A stretch of 64,000 nucleotides of DNA from Tamarix chinensis (lineage: Eukaryota; Streptophyta; Magnoliopsida; Caryophyllales; Tamaricaceae). Within the stretch, counting starts at the first letter, position 1. Every line of letters begins with the position of its first letter. Below, in pieces: positions 49,215 through 62,804 of the stretch. The DNA lies in the NCBI GenBank assembly GCA_030549775.1, contig CM060175.1, forward strand, positions 99,619,438 through 99,683,437. Reading direction: 5' to 3'. The notes beneath the pieces are model-generated. The model made no database searches, was not told the origin of the DNA, and saw nothing but the letters and a program-made list of their open reading frames with translations. The position numbers were made by a program, and so were the translations under genes.

Positions 49215-49665
49215 GAGTACCGGTCCACCGGTTATAATAGTGGTCCAGGAGCGTGTTGCCCTGGTATGTGATATTGAGTACCGGTCCACCAGATATAATA
49301 GCGGTCCAGGAGCGTGTTGCCCTGGTATGTGATTATGAGTACCGGTCCACCGGTTATAATAGTGGCCAAGAGTGTTGTGCCCTGGATGATGATTTTATAT
49401 ATATTCCGGTCCACCGGCTAAAATAGTGGGGGTCCCGAGCTCAATAAAATCAGTTATATATGTGAATAAGGTTATGGAAAAATACTAATCACTTATTGTG
49501 GAACACCATGTGAGTCGGGGCTAGACCGGTCCACCGACAAATAATAGTGGTCAGGTGCGTTCTACCCTCTGTGTTTACCTTCCGGTCCACCGTCAATAAT
49601 AGTGGTCAGAGGCGTTCTGCCCTGTGTGTTGACTTCCGGTCCACCGGCTATAATAGCGGGGTTCT
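49215..49665 (+). repeat. Hairpin-unit array, 44.8-kb LTR
   Basis: Seven units with core CCGGTCCACCGGTTATAATA then GTGG, near 49220, 49281, 49342, 49405, 49526, 49582 and 49636. The first three are spaced 61 bp and share GGAGCGTGTTGCCCTGG linkers. CCAC pairs with GTGG around an 11-base loop. Confidence 0.85.
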
Positions 49666-50344
49666 CGCACTCACATGGATATAAAATATGATATTGATTG
49701 AATGATGATGGAATAATGGCTTAAGGCCCGAATGTCTTGATCTTACACTATGACATGGCTTAAGGCCCAAAGTATTGATCGTGACTTATGAAGTATTATG
49801 TTTGTTATTGTTATGTATGCATCTCTCATTATTTATATGTGTATCTTGCATTATGTACCGTATGCGGGCCTGTCTTTAAGTGCGGTATTAAAGGGTTACT
49901 CAGTACCGTAGTACTGAAGGGATTCCCTTTATGGGGCCCCTACCTATTCAATGGGCAGTGCCCTTGCAGGTATTTTCAGGTGCTACTCAAGTGGGCTATG
50001 GGAAAGAGAGTAAGGAATTTTCCGATATCGTTAGGCTTTTTCTCTTTCTCATTTAAATTCTTTGTTTTAAATGTTAACGTTGTTAAAGTAACCACCATTG
50101 GTGGATTTTATTCCTGTAAACAATTTGATGCGCTACTCTGATTTATGTGTGTTGAATTTCTTTCAGAATGTATTTTACTTTTCTTAGCCTTAGCACTTGG
50201 TACTGGAACGGTATGAGTGAACCGGTCTGGTACTAAGTGTGGCGGTAATACTCCCAAAGTTCACTTTTTATTTATCGGCTTTCGCTATTATCTTTTGATA
50301 AAAAGAAATTTTTCGGTAGTGAATTTTGGGGATGTGACATGGTA

Positions 50345-50870
50345 CGTGAAGGATGTGTATTGATTTGAGAGCAATCAACAACATTAAAATCAAGTACAGA
50401 TTTCTGATGATGAGATTAGATGACATGTTAGATGAGTTCCGTGGTGTAAAGGTGTTATTGAAGATTGATCTTAGGAGCAGCTATCATCAAATGATAATAA
50501 GGGAAGGGAATGAGTGGAAGACAACCTTCAAGACTAAGTATGAATTGTTTGAGTGGTTGATGATACCATTTGGGCTATGTAATGCACCAAGTTCCTTCAT
50601 GAGATTGATGACCGAGTCTTTATTGTTATTTACCTTGATGATATCTTGGTATATAGTAAGAGTGAGTTCGAGCAATTGCAATGCTTAAAGAGGATATTTG
50701 GCGAGCTTAGAGAGGTGAAGCTCTATGGTAAGTTAGAGAAATGTGATTTTATGATGAAGATGGTGGTTTTCCTTGGTTATATTGTGGGCGGAAATGGTAT
50801 TAGAGTTGATCCGTCAAAGGTGGAAGCTATCCAAATGTGGCTTATTCCTACTACTGTCCACGATGTTTAA
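50345..50870 (+). pseudogene. gypsy RT, part after the break
   Basis: It holds [25 protein letters not shown] and [17 protein letters not shown] frameshift lies just before the YFDDILVYS-type catalytic motif, which reads on in another frame from 50640 ([10 protein letters not shown]). RT palm and thumb follow to 50868. An in-frame TGA directly after the LTR junction replaces a conserved Trp. Confidence 0.85.
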
Positions 50871-50945
50871 AGTTTCCATGGGTTGGCCTAATTCTATAAG
50901 CGGTTCATAAATTACTTCTCTACTATTGTAGCATCTATCACATAA

Positions 50946-51400
50946 TTGATGAAGAAAGGAGAGTTCCATTGGAATGATCAAGCAACAAAGGCTTTTAAAT
51001 GCTTGAAGACAAAGCTCTTAAATGCACTAGTATTATCATTACCTTATTTTGACAAATTCTTTGAATTAACTTGTGATGCAAGTGGTGTAAGCATTGGGGG
51101 TGTGCTCTCACAAGAAATGAAACCAATTGCTTTCTTTAGTGAAAAGTTGAATGGTGCAAGACTCAACTATTTGACCTATGATAAAGAGTTCTATGCTATT
51201 GTCTATTGTTTGGAGACATGGAGCCATTACTTGAGACCCAAGCCTTATGTACTTCACTCAGATCATGAGAGTTTGAATTATCCATATCGTTAAAAGAAGG
51301 CGAGTCGAAGAAATGCCAAGTGGATAAGCTTATTGCAAACATTTGTGTTCTCTACAAGGCATGTGGATGATAAAGAGAATGTTGCGATGGATGCATTATC
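50946..51400 (+). pseudogene. gypsy RNase H segment
   Basis: The frame contains [18 protein letters not shown] and [20 protein letters not shown], then HSDHESL, the usual RNase H order. After a stop the end is read as FSTRHVDDKENVAMDALSRR, the lead to integrase. Confidence 0.85.
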
Positions 51401-51880
51401 CAGGAGGACCATTGTACTTACCATGATATATGAAAAGATTTTGGGATTCAAGATAGTATATGGTATTAATCCATATATGCCGATTGATATGGTACCATTG
51501 AAGAAAGGTGAAGTGAAGAGTTATGATGCACCAAAGAGAGTGGATTTCTTTAAAAAACTTCATCAACAAATCAAGCACAATATTGAGAAGGCGAATAAAG
51601 TATACAAGATAGGAGCAAACAAGCATAAGAGTCAACATGTTTTTCAATCGGGAGATTTGATATGGTTTCACTTGATGAAGGAGATATTTCATAATCTAAG
51701 GAAAACACAAGCTTATGCTAAGGGCGGATGGTCCTTTCAAAGTACTTCAAAAGTTTGAGGAAAGTGATTATGAGCTAGATTTGTTAGATTCATATGGTGG
51801 GGTATCAAAGACATTCAATGTTGTAGACATTATCCCTTATTATGATGATGCAAATTTAAGGGCAAATTCAAGCCAATAAG
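51400..51880 (+). pseudogene. gypsy integrase tail, core deleted
   Basis: Directly after MDALSRR the sequence jumps to FKIVYGINPYMPIDMVPL, the late integrase part, then EKANKVYKIGANKHKSQHVF and FHNLRKTQAYAKG. The zinc finger and the catalytic DDE core are absent, so several hundred codons have been lost. Confidence 0.78.
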
Positions 51881-51887
51881 GGGAGAA
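51878..51887 (+). other. Polypurine tract of the older gypsy element
   Basis: AAGGGGAGAA directly before TGATTCAGG, the start of the 3' LTR. Confidence 0.7.
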
Positions 51888-52490
51888 TGATTCAGGAGAA
51901 AACACTCAAGAAGTGACATTCATCATTATGGAACCGATTGTTCTTCATTTAGAAAGGATCTGCTACAAAATTGAAGATAAATGGATGGTTACGTTGCTAG
52001 TAATAGATGAAATGTACCATACAAGCTACTAAGAGTATACGTATATGTGCATGGCGTGCATGGCTACGTGTACGAGGGAAATAATATGCAACTTGGATGT
52101 GCATATTAGTTAACTTAGTTAATTAATTAATTAGTAGAGTTAGAGATTAGTTAGAGAATAAAGTAGCATAAATCTACCTTTTTAAAGAATATTCTATATT
52201 CTAGTATCTTTTAACATATTTTATATTCTAATATCTTTTAAAGAATTATACCTTTTAAATAGTATCTTGTAATCCATAGCCTTGGCTATATAAAGCCATA
52301 GAAACCACGATTGGAGATACATCACGATTGAATTGAAGTTGAATGCAAATATTGCTATTGAATTATGTGTGAGATCATCTTAAGTTTAATTGAATCCGTG
52401 TGAATGATTAATCTTGAAATCCTTAATCTCTCCGTCTGTGTGATTAGAGATTAAATAATATCTTTCTAAACTCCATAATCCACACCCTTC
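51888..52490 (+). repeat. 3' LTR of the older gypsy element
   Basis: It starts TGATTCAGGAG after the polypurine tract and holds a TATATAAAG box at 52287-52295. No second LTR copy remains, so the right end is an estimate near CCACA at about 52487. Confidence 0.6.
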
Positions 52491-54879
52491 TAGCCATATC
52501 TGTCGTCCAAACACATCCCAAAATCAAAATCTTAATTCAAAACCCTAACCCTAAGTTTCAAACCAAATCGTAACCCTAACCCACGAATCCTACTATTCTT
52601 AAACCCTAATCATCAAACCATCAACATCATCCTATAATAATTGTCAAATCATTATCATCATCATCTCATCAAATTCAAACCATCATCATCATTCATCCGT
52701 CACTGCTGGATCATCATCACCATCATCGAATCATCATATTCATTATTCTACCTTATTCGAATCCTTACATCATTAATTCATCACCTTTGAGACTTCTTCT
52801 TCCTAATTACAACATAATCGAGCATTAGTTTTACAAATTTGATAATTCTATATTCTCACACACATCATTCAAATTTATAATTATTCATATCATAATTATT
52901 ATTATTACTCCTATAAGTACTATTGCTATCTTTACTATTATTTTAATAATAATTATTCTTAATTTTATACTTTTTTTATTATTGTTAATTTTTTTATTTG
53001 ATTAGCCATAAAAATAAACTAAGAAGAACAACCCCTACATTCCTAAAAATCATAAAATGTTAATTTGTTGGTGATAAATTGTTAGGATAACGATTGTGTT
53101 GAAAACATGCTTAGCTTGACTCTACCTATGTGTGGGCTCTAGGAAAAGTAAAGGGAAACATATTTAACGTAATTTACATAGTGGGACATTATGTATTTAC
53201 CAACAAACTAAAGTATATTTATATTTAAAGAATATATATTAGTTAAATTCTAAACCCCATCTACTTTATAACACTTGTAATCCTTAACCATTAGTCCAAC
53301 AAGATGCAAAAATATGTATATATACAAGCTATAAATATTATATATAGACACACACACACACAACGATCAATATGGATATTATATATTTGGGTGCACATTG
53401 CACTCGGGATGACATGGATTACTGATGTGGACCACCATAGAAGAGTTATAAGGATACTTATTTTCAAGCGATCGGCCACGAGTTCAAGTCTAATGTTATA
53501 ATTTTATTCAATAGAAACTAAAGTTGATTTAGCCCCAAAAAGAATAAACATCAAACAAAATGATAATATACATCGAGGTGAAAAATAAATATCAACTAAG
53601 AGGAAAATACATATCAACCAACAAGAGGATAAATATCAACTAAAAATAAAATACACGACTCTAGTAATACTTGAACTCATAACCTCCAACATAACACAAA
53701 GGCATTCCAACTACCGAAAAATATAGTTGACCCATTAACTTAATTTTAGTGTTTTCTTATAAAACACATTCCACCCTATTTGACTTTCACAACTTAATTA
53801 TTGATTACGTGCTATTGTTATATCAATTGTATGTACCTTATAAGATACAATTATGGTGTATAATAGAAATTGCATATATTGACTATAAAATCTTGGCTTC
53901 AGTGGCTTAGGCCTAGTTGACCTAACACTAGGTCTACCCCCTGAATATTCTATATAGTATTGCCGCAACCATTAGCCATCCTTTAGTATACTCATTCTTA
54001 AAATGTTATAGTGACATTTAGCTTACCCTCATCGTGTTCCCTTATTGATGTTGCTTATCTTATTTTGTAACCATGGTGAGCTTACCTATCCTAACCACAA
54101 AAGGCTTGGCTAATCAAATATGCCAACCTTTCCTTGTAGCATATCCAAGTGCCATAAACATCAAGCTCTAATAGCAGATTGCAAGGTCAACTAAAAAAAT
54201 CATTCTACCTGCAAATGATCTATCCCCATATTTCATATGATACTAATGTATCTATAATCTATTATAATAATTACTCATTTCGTATTGAAAATGGAATCAT
54301 TTCGTCATCAAATTTTTATATAAAAAAAATTATTTAAAAAAGTCAAAGTCTATTTTTTATTTTTACCCTTACTTTTTTTAATTATATATGCATTACATGC
54401 TTTGTTATTTATTTTAATGAAAGATGTTGGTAGAATTTTAAGATCACTTTTTTTTTATAAAAAATATACAAAATAATATAATAACTTTTTTTTATATTGA
54501 AGAAGCATATAAAAATGTAGTTGTGGTTGGAAAATTTTTCCCGCTCAATCAAATTCATTATTAGCAATTATTATCAATCAATGATTTGTATTTATATATA
54601 TGAATTTTAATTCATGAAAGCTATCATGAATGCTTTATATGGTTACTCAACTGAGTGCCTGCTTTACGTATGCCGAGGTCTTCAAACACCTGTTAAGCTG
54701 CTAAGCATAATTGAGATTGAATGAATATTTCAACCGCCGTCCAATAGCATCTACCGTCGTCCCAATGGCTGGGAGTCCATTTGAAAAAATAAGCCTATGC
54801 GTAAAGAAAGGCTCCCCATTAATATTAAAGAAGAAGAAAAATAAAATGAAGGGCCGGCCCATTGTTTCACATCAACTGC
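52491..54879. other. Intergenic spacer
   Basis: CCCTAACCC-type motifs at 52530-52610, CATCATCAT runs at 52650-52735, an (AC)n tract at 53348-53361, and AT-rich DNA. The 53460-53730 part may hold SINE-like sequence. The 3' UTR of the LOG gene would be just left of 54880. Confidence 0.45.
53465..53725. mobile_element. Possible SINE-like pair
   Basis: A tRNA B-box-like GAGTTCAAGTCT is at 53471 on plus. A second, GAGTTCAAGTATTAC, occurs on the minus strand near 53665-53680, preceded by an A-box-like TAGTTGGAATGCC. Both are weak matches and no poly-A tail or target duplication was found. Confidence 0.25.
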
Positions 54880-56440
54880 TCACACAATGTCATAAAACTC
54901 AGCCAAATATCCCAACGCCTCCGAGTTATTTTCACAAATCTTCCACAAGGAATCCAACTCTCCTTCTGTCACGGTTCCCCAGTGCTGACAGTCACAAACA
55001 AAGTCCAGCAACTTAGAGTAAAATCCATCATAATTCATGACCAAGAATGGTACAGGATACTTTGATCCAATCCTCTCGAGCTGAATCAAGGCTAATATCT
55101 CAAACATCTCATCCAAAGTGCCGATACCACCAGGAAGAGCTACCACTGCTGTTCTGTCACATCTGCTCATCCTCGCTGCTGCATCAACCAATCCATGCTT
55201 CCTAGCTGAGAAAAATCTATCACGTTACAGGAAAATCTTGGATTATTATTGTTACTGTATTATTTTTGAGCGGTGAAAAATAAAAAGTTAACAGACGTCT
55301 AGAATCAAAGTCAAACAATTATCTAGAACCTGCAAGTAAGGTAGGCATCTTGAGGAAGGTATGGATGGAAGTTTGTGGTGGTCCATTGACCTGCCTCTTT
55401 CCCAATCTTGAATCCACCAACTTGTTTTCCTGCTTGCAATGCACCTTTAGTAGCAGCATCCATTAAGCCTGGACCGGCTCCTGTCCACGTCGTACAATCC
55501 AACAGCTTCGCAATCTGTAATATACAAGATGACATCATTCAGTAGATGCAGCTATTGGCATTAAAAAGACGGGGCTATGGCAGCCGGGCTACGGCAGCGG
55601 CATAGGAAAAGAGGTTCCCTAGTGCTATTGGCATAAAAAAGACGGGGGTATGTCTCATTTGATCTCAACCATAAGCAATACTGATAAAGGAAACGAAACA
55701 AATCCATAGAATTGGGTGTTTGGAAGAAGATAATGGAACTCACCTCCCTTCCTAATTCGAGAGTTTGTAGATAATGAGGATGGTCAGTTCCCATCTTTGA
55801 AGATCCTAAGTACACGACGCCTCTCCCTTGCCTGTGAATGAGCTCATAACATCGTTTGATCTCTTTCTTGACCTTTGCACAACAAGCATAATGAATTCTT
55901 AAATCAATAAAAATGCCATAGGGCAAGTTCAATTTAAAATCGTTGCAAACTATGGAGTATAGGATTCATATCAATAAATCATAAGCTGACAAACAAATAG
56001 TAGAATACCTAAGTCAAACTATCTTAATTCCTACCACAGTTCACTGCAATCTGCAAATAACCGACTAATTATGCTAACAAAAAATAAAAAAAAAACCCAT
56101 GCTTTTCTTGCATTGAGTTGAGTAATGTCAAACAAATTTAGCTTATAGTACTTGAAATATCCAAGATTCAGCTTATTAAATGGGAAAATTTGAGAGCTCA
56201 AGTGAAAATTACAAATCGGGCATGGGATACCTCATTTGGGCTGGTTCTCTCATCAAAATTAATCAATCCCTTCCGACTGCAGCAGATGGGTACACCAGAT
56301 TTAGGCTCATATATCAATGATTTGAAATGGGTTTTATCCCTTTCCTCCCGATATTGAAACTTCATAGGGTTTACTAAGAAAAACTTGCAGGCGAGAATTT
56401 GAGAACCCATTGAACCGGGTGCTGTCAGTACCATATTCAT
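54880..56440 (-). CDS. LOG-family (lysine-decarboxylase-like) protein
   Basis: Four exons on the minus strand: 56231-56440, 55744-55872, 55330-55514 and 54880-55216, all GT-AG. The join is 861 nt, giving 286 residues. The 70-residue first exon has hydrophobic and basic residues that could be an organelle transit peptide. The core has GRGVVYLGSSKMG (exon 2), GAGPGLMDAATKGALQAGK (exon 3), SARKHGLVDAAARM, and the full PGGIGTLDE motif in exon 4. The last part, EALGYLAEFYDIV, ends the protein. The family typically hydrolyses cytokinin riboside 5'-monophosphate; this subgroup is less studied, so substrate is inferred. Exons 2 and 3 have the same length and phase as in the gene at 7851-9541. It is divergent from the eS8 gene. 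Confidence 0.92.
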
Positions 56441-56928
56441 ATTTCAGAGCTTTCAAAGAATCAATTTAGGATGACGCATCAGGCTATTTGGGCATTGGGC
56501 ATCAGCTTCAATTCAATCGGTCGGGCGAGAAATAAATTGAACAGAATGTAAATCCATGATGATGGAGAAGCAGAGGAGGAATCCTACGTGCGGACCGGAT
56601 GACTAAGAAAATGAAACGACTCCTTGGGTCGTCAGTCGTCACTAGAAATAAAATATAAAATATATATATTAAAAGGGTAAAAAGTGGCTAAAATAAAAGG
56701 AAAAGGAAAAGAGTTGATCTGGGCTCAGCCCATAATTATACAAGCTCAGTCTGCTAACTTTTAGCGGGCGGCCCAAATTGAAGGATCTGCCGGCTGCCTG
56801 ACATTTCAATAACTAGGGTTTTTCGCGAATCCATTCTACTTTTCCTTCTTCTAGCGTGCCTTTCATTCTGTTGCTCCTGCGAAAGACTCAGCTTTTGTGG
56901 AAGAGAGACTCTAGCAAGAGTTCCTATC
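56441..56928. promoter_or_regulatory. Shared promoter region, LOG and eS8
   Basis: 488 bp between two divergent start codons. It holds a Site II motif TGGGCT at 56720-56725, AGCCCA (TGGGCT on minus) at 56727-56732, GGCCCA (TGGGCC on minus) at 56770-56775, and a telo box TAGGGTTT at 56814-56821. Site II plus telo box is the known arrangement in plant ribosomal-protein promoters, so these sites most likely serve eS8. No TATA box is obvious on the eS8 side. Confidence 0.75.
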
Positions 56929-60124
<3,196 letters not shown>

Positions 60125-61424
60125 GTATTTTTTTATTGTTGTCGGGACGAATCTTATTACCTTCCAAAATGAAGCTATTTTCGTTTTTTTTTGATCTATG
60201 CCTTATTTAGTCATGGTACCGTTAGATCGTGTCGATTTTGTCTACTTTGCAAACAGTGTGCGTTTTTAATATCTTATTCTTGATCAATGGTCGTTACCTA
60301 TATTACAATTTAGGTTGCTCGAGGCTATATTTTGCATCTAACTTGACTGAAACTAAAAGTTTATTTAGAGTTATTTATTAAAATTGTTATCTATAATAAT
60401 TATTTATTTTATAAACTTTTAAAATAATTAATTATCATGAATAATCATTTTTAATAAGTAGTGTTAAGTTACTGCATTGTTAGGTTTTTCTTTTCCAGTG
60501 TTGCTACTATTACACCTTGTACTTTGGCTGTTTTCATCCTAACGCAGGCGAACAGGTTAATGTAATATTACATGGATTTAAAATCAACGTAGGCAAAAAT
60601 AAACATATTTGAATTCTCAGAACTAGCGTTACTTGGAAAGTTGGTTTCGGAAAGACATCACCTGCTGCTAGATTGTGGAACGTGAGATGCCGTCCTAGAT
60701 CCAAGCATTATGGAAGCGGATTTATGGTACCGACGAAGATATGCCTGTCGCAACATTTGAGAGGCTAGATGGGTTGTGCGAGCAGGCTCAGCGTGCACTA
60801 TGGGTAATGGGAGAGACCAATGGATTCCAAAGCCCAATACTTACAAGCTAATAACACCGTGTCCAGCGGCGGCATAACAGTTCCGTGTGTGTGAGCTCAA
60901 GGGTGAAGGAGGTCGAAGTTGAATCAAAGAGTAGTTGTCGAACCTTTTACGACCTTGTGATGTTGAAAGGGTACTTGAAATCCCTTTATTATGGTCAATG
61001 ACGGGCAAGGCAGAGAATATACTCCCAAATATATTTAACAAAATACACTTAAAAAAATGGATGATTATCTTGGTCAATAAAGTGGTTATATACTCTATTT
61101 TTCAGTGTTTTGGGCTTAATTGCTCATTAGTGTTATGCTTTTTAGGTTGATTATTCTAGCAAAAAAATAAAGTGATTACATCTCTTGCTTAAGTAATTGT
61201 TTCATCCACACAAGCGAGTGTGTATTTTATATCACGATCTTTCAAATTGTGTGTTATAGACAATTTTTTTTTATATATTTTATTAACAATGTATCTATGC
61301 CATATTTTTGTTTGAGTGTATCTTACATGATACACTCTGACTCACGCACATAATCAAATTTGCAACATTAAAATGATATATTAACATGGTTATTAGGGGA
61401 TTTGATAAAATAAGATAAGAGTTA
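60125..61424. other. Intergenic, downstream of eS8
   Basis: The start is eS8 3' UTR. 60600-60840 is less AT-rich than its surroundings but shows no clear coding pattern. The rest is AT-rich with no recognised element. Confidence 0.4.
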
Positions 61425-61826
61425 TATTGCTTTGAGTCGCATAGGACACTATTTTAAAGGTAATATTGGCGCAAATATTTATCCCTAAGATAAAATGAAA
61501 CATTTATACGAGACTCTCAATAATTATATTAATAGGCTTCAGCCGAATATCTCAAAATTCATAGTCTTTCATCCCACAATTTTGGGGTATTTATACAAGT
61601 TGAAGAGTTACAATGAAAAGATATGCCCCTTTACAACGTTCATGGCTATTCATTTGAGTCAACACAACTCTTCAAGTAAGTTAATTAATTTTCAAGCTTA
61701 TGGGTTATTTGAAGAGTTACAATGAAGATGTATGTTCTTTTTCAAAGTTCATGACTCTTTATTTAAGTCATCATAACTTTTCAATTAAATTATATACTCA
61801 TATATATTATATTATAGTCTACTCCA
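61425..61826 (-). repeat. Probable 3' LTR of the copia element
   Basis: It follows the polypurine tract AGTGGGGGCTT (minus strand, 61829-61839) and would begin TGGAGTAGAC. It holds a TATAAATA box (61588-61595) and two related ~110-bp units with ATTGTAACTCTTCAA. Its left end is not clear. Confidence 0.55.
61588..61595 (-). promoter_or_regulatory. TATA box in copia LTR
   Basis: TATAAATA followed by CCCC on the minus strand, in the middle of the proposed LTR. Confidence 0.5.
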
Positions 61827-62305
61827 GTAAGCCCCCACTAGACTATAATATATATTTGCCTATTTAACAACATGATATTATGCTTAATAAAAAAGGTATC
61901 TTTCAATTTAAACCAATCCATAGCTTTAGTATTTTAAAATTTTAATGAAGTTAGTGGTGTCCAAAGATTAAACCAAAACTTCTTCTATTAAAATTAAAAA
62001 TACTATGCATATAATATCATCCAATATCTTTGAGATGTCTTTGACTATTGTAGCACTATTATAACCATATGCTAACATGATTCATGGATATTTATAAGAG
62101 TTAAATTCTACAAACTTCTTATTGAAGCAACGCCATTTTTATATCCAAATAGGTGGAGTTCCTTTACTTGCATATACATAAATATGAAGTAAATTTTCTT
62201 CATTAAGAGTTATGACTCATCATAAATATAAATGCAACACTTACAAACACTGAATTAATGTTTCATGAAGCACTTATCGGTAACTTATTATTACCCATTA
62301 AACCT

Positions 62306-62581
62306 TTAGCTAATTTCACTAAGCAAGGTTAGACTCCTATTACACGTGCTTTCATAAAATGTCAATCCCATTACACTTGATGTATTTCTTACCATATCTC
62401 TTGGTAATCCTTTTGTAAATGGATCTGTTAGATCATTATCCGTTTTAACATAAACAATAGTAATAATACCATGTGAGATCAATTCTCTCATATACTCATG
62501 TCTCACACTTATATGTCCAGATTTTCCATTATAAACATGACTATACACTCTAGACATAGTAGCTTCACTATCACAATACAC
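62306..62581 (-). pseudogene. copia RNase H end
   Basis: 91 codons. It carries CDSEATMSRVYSHVYN, then KSGHISVRHEYMRELI and DNDLTDPFTKGL, the usual end of copia RNase H. The upstream half of the domain (62582-62804) is in broken frames. Confidence 0.85.
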
Positions 62582-62804
62582 TGAAATAGCTAGTGTAGGT
62601 TATGGCCACAACTTTGATTCTGTTACCAATTGTTTTCCATTCATTATGCTTCCTTGCATGCAACTGCCTTCATAGTTAAATGTGTAATACATGTCTGTTT
62701 CTTTGAGGCCTAATTAATTGCACCTCCGACTAATGTGAAAATCCATCATGTTGTGGATTTATTATCATTAGCATTTGTTATCCAACTAGCATCGAAATAA
62801 CCTT

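Larger units (their letters stand above)
44784..50339 (+). mobile_element. Solo LTR of 5.6 kb (4.9 kb without TRIM)
   Basis: It starts TGTAACCCCCCCAAAAATTT and ends TTTTGGGGATGTGACA. TGGTA precedes it (44779-44783) and follows it (50340-50344). Order on plus: AT-rich 44800-45120, pyrimidine-rich 45120-46290, near-palindrome 46284, AT-rich to 46900, TAATTTTGGTAA minisatellite to 47830, TRIM 47837-48484, CGAGATCGGGAATGG (48792), a ~75-bp duplication near 49000, hairpin units 49215-49665, and CACTTGGTACTGGAACGG to GTGTGGCGGTAA (50196-50250). It is the most complete copy and the reference for the family. It has no gag, pol, primer site or second LTR. The 236-codon Pro/Ser-rich frame at 45175-45885 is a composition effect. 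Confidence 0.82.
42780..52490 (+). mobile_element. Older Ty3/gypsy element split by a long LTR
   Basis: Plus-strand gag, zinc knuckle, protease and the start of RT lie at 42846-44783. RT, RNase H and a short integrase tail follow at 50345-51880, then a polypurine tract and a 3' LTR. The break at 44784-50339 is a long solo LTR with TGGTA duplicated on both sides. The 5' LTR is not found, and most of the integrase is deleted. Both ends of RT match across the break, so the two halves were one element. It is inactive. Confidence 0.88.

Noticed and set aside
49215..49665. Regularly spaced repeats resembling a CRISPR array
   Set aside because: Plant nuclear DNA; the linkers are related to each other, no cas genes are present, and the array is part of an LTR.
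52530..52610. Telomere-like CCCTAAC motifs
   Set aside because: Only scattered single motifs among unrelated sequence; not a telomeric tract.
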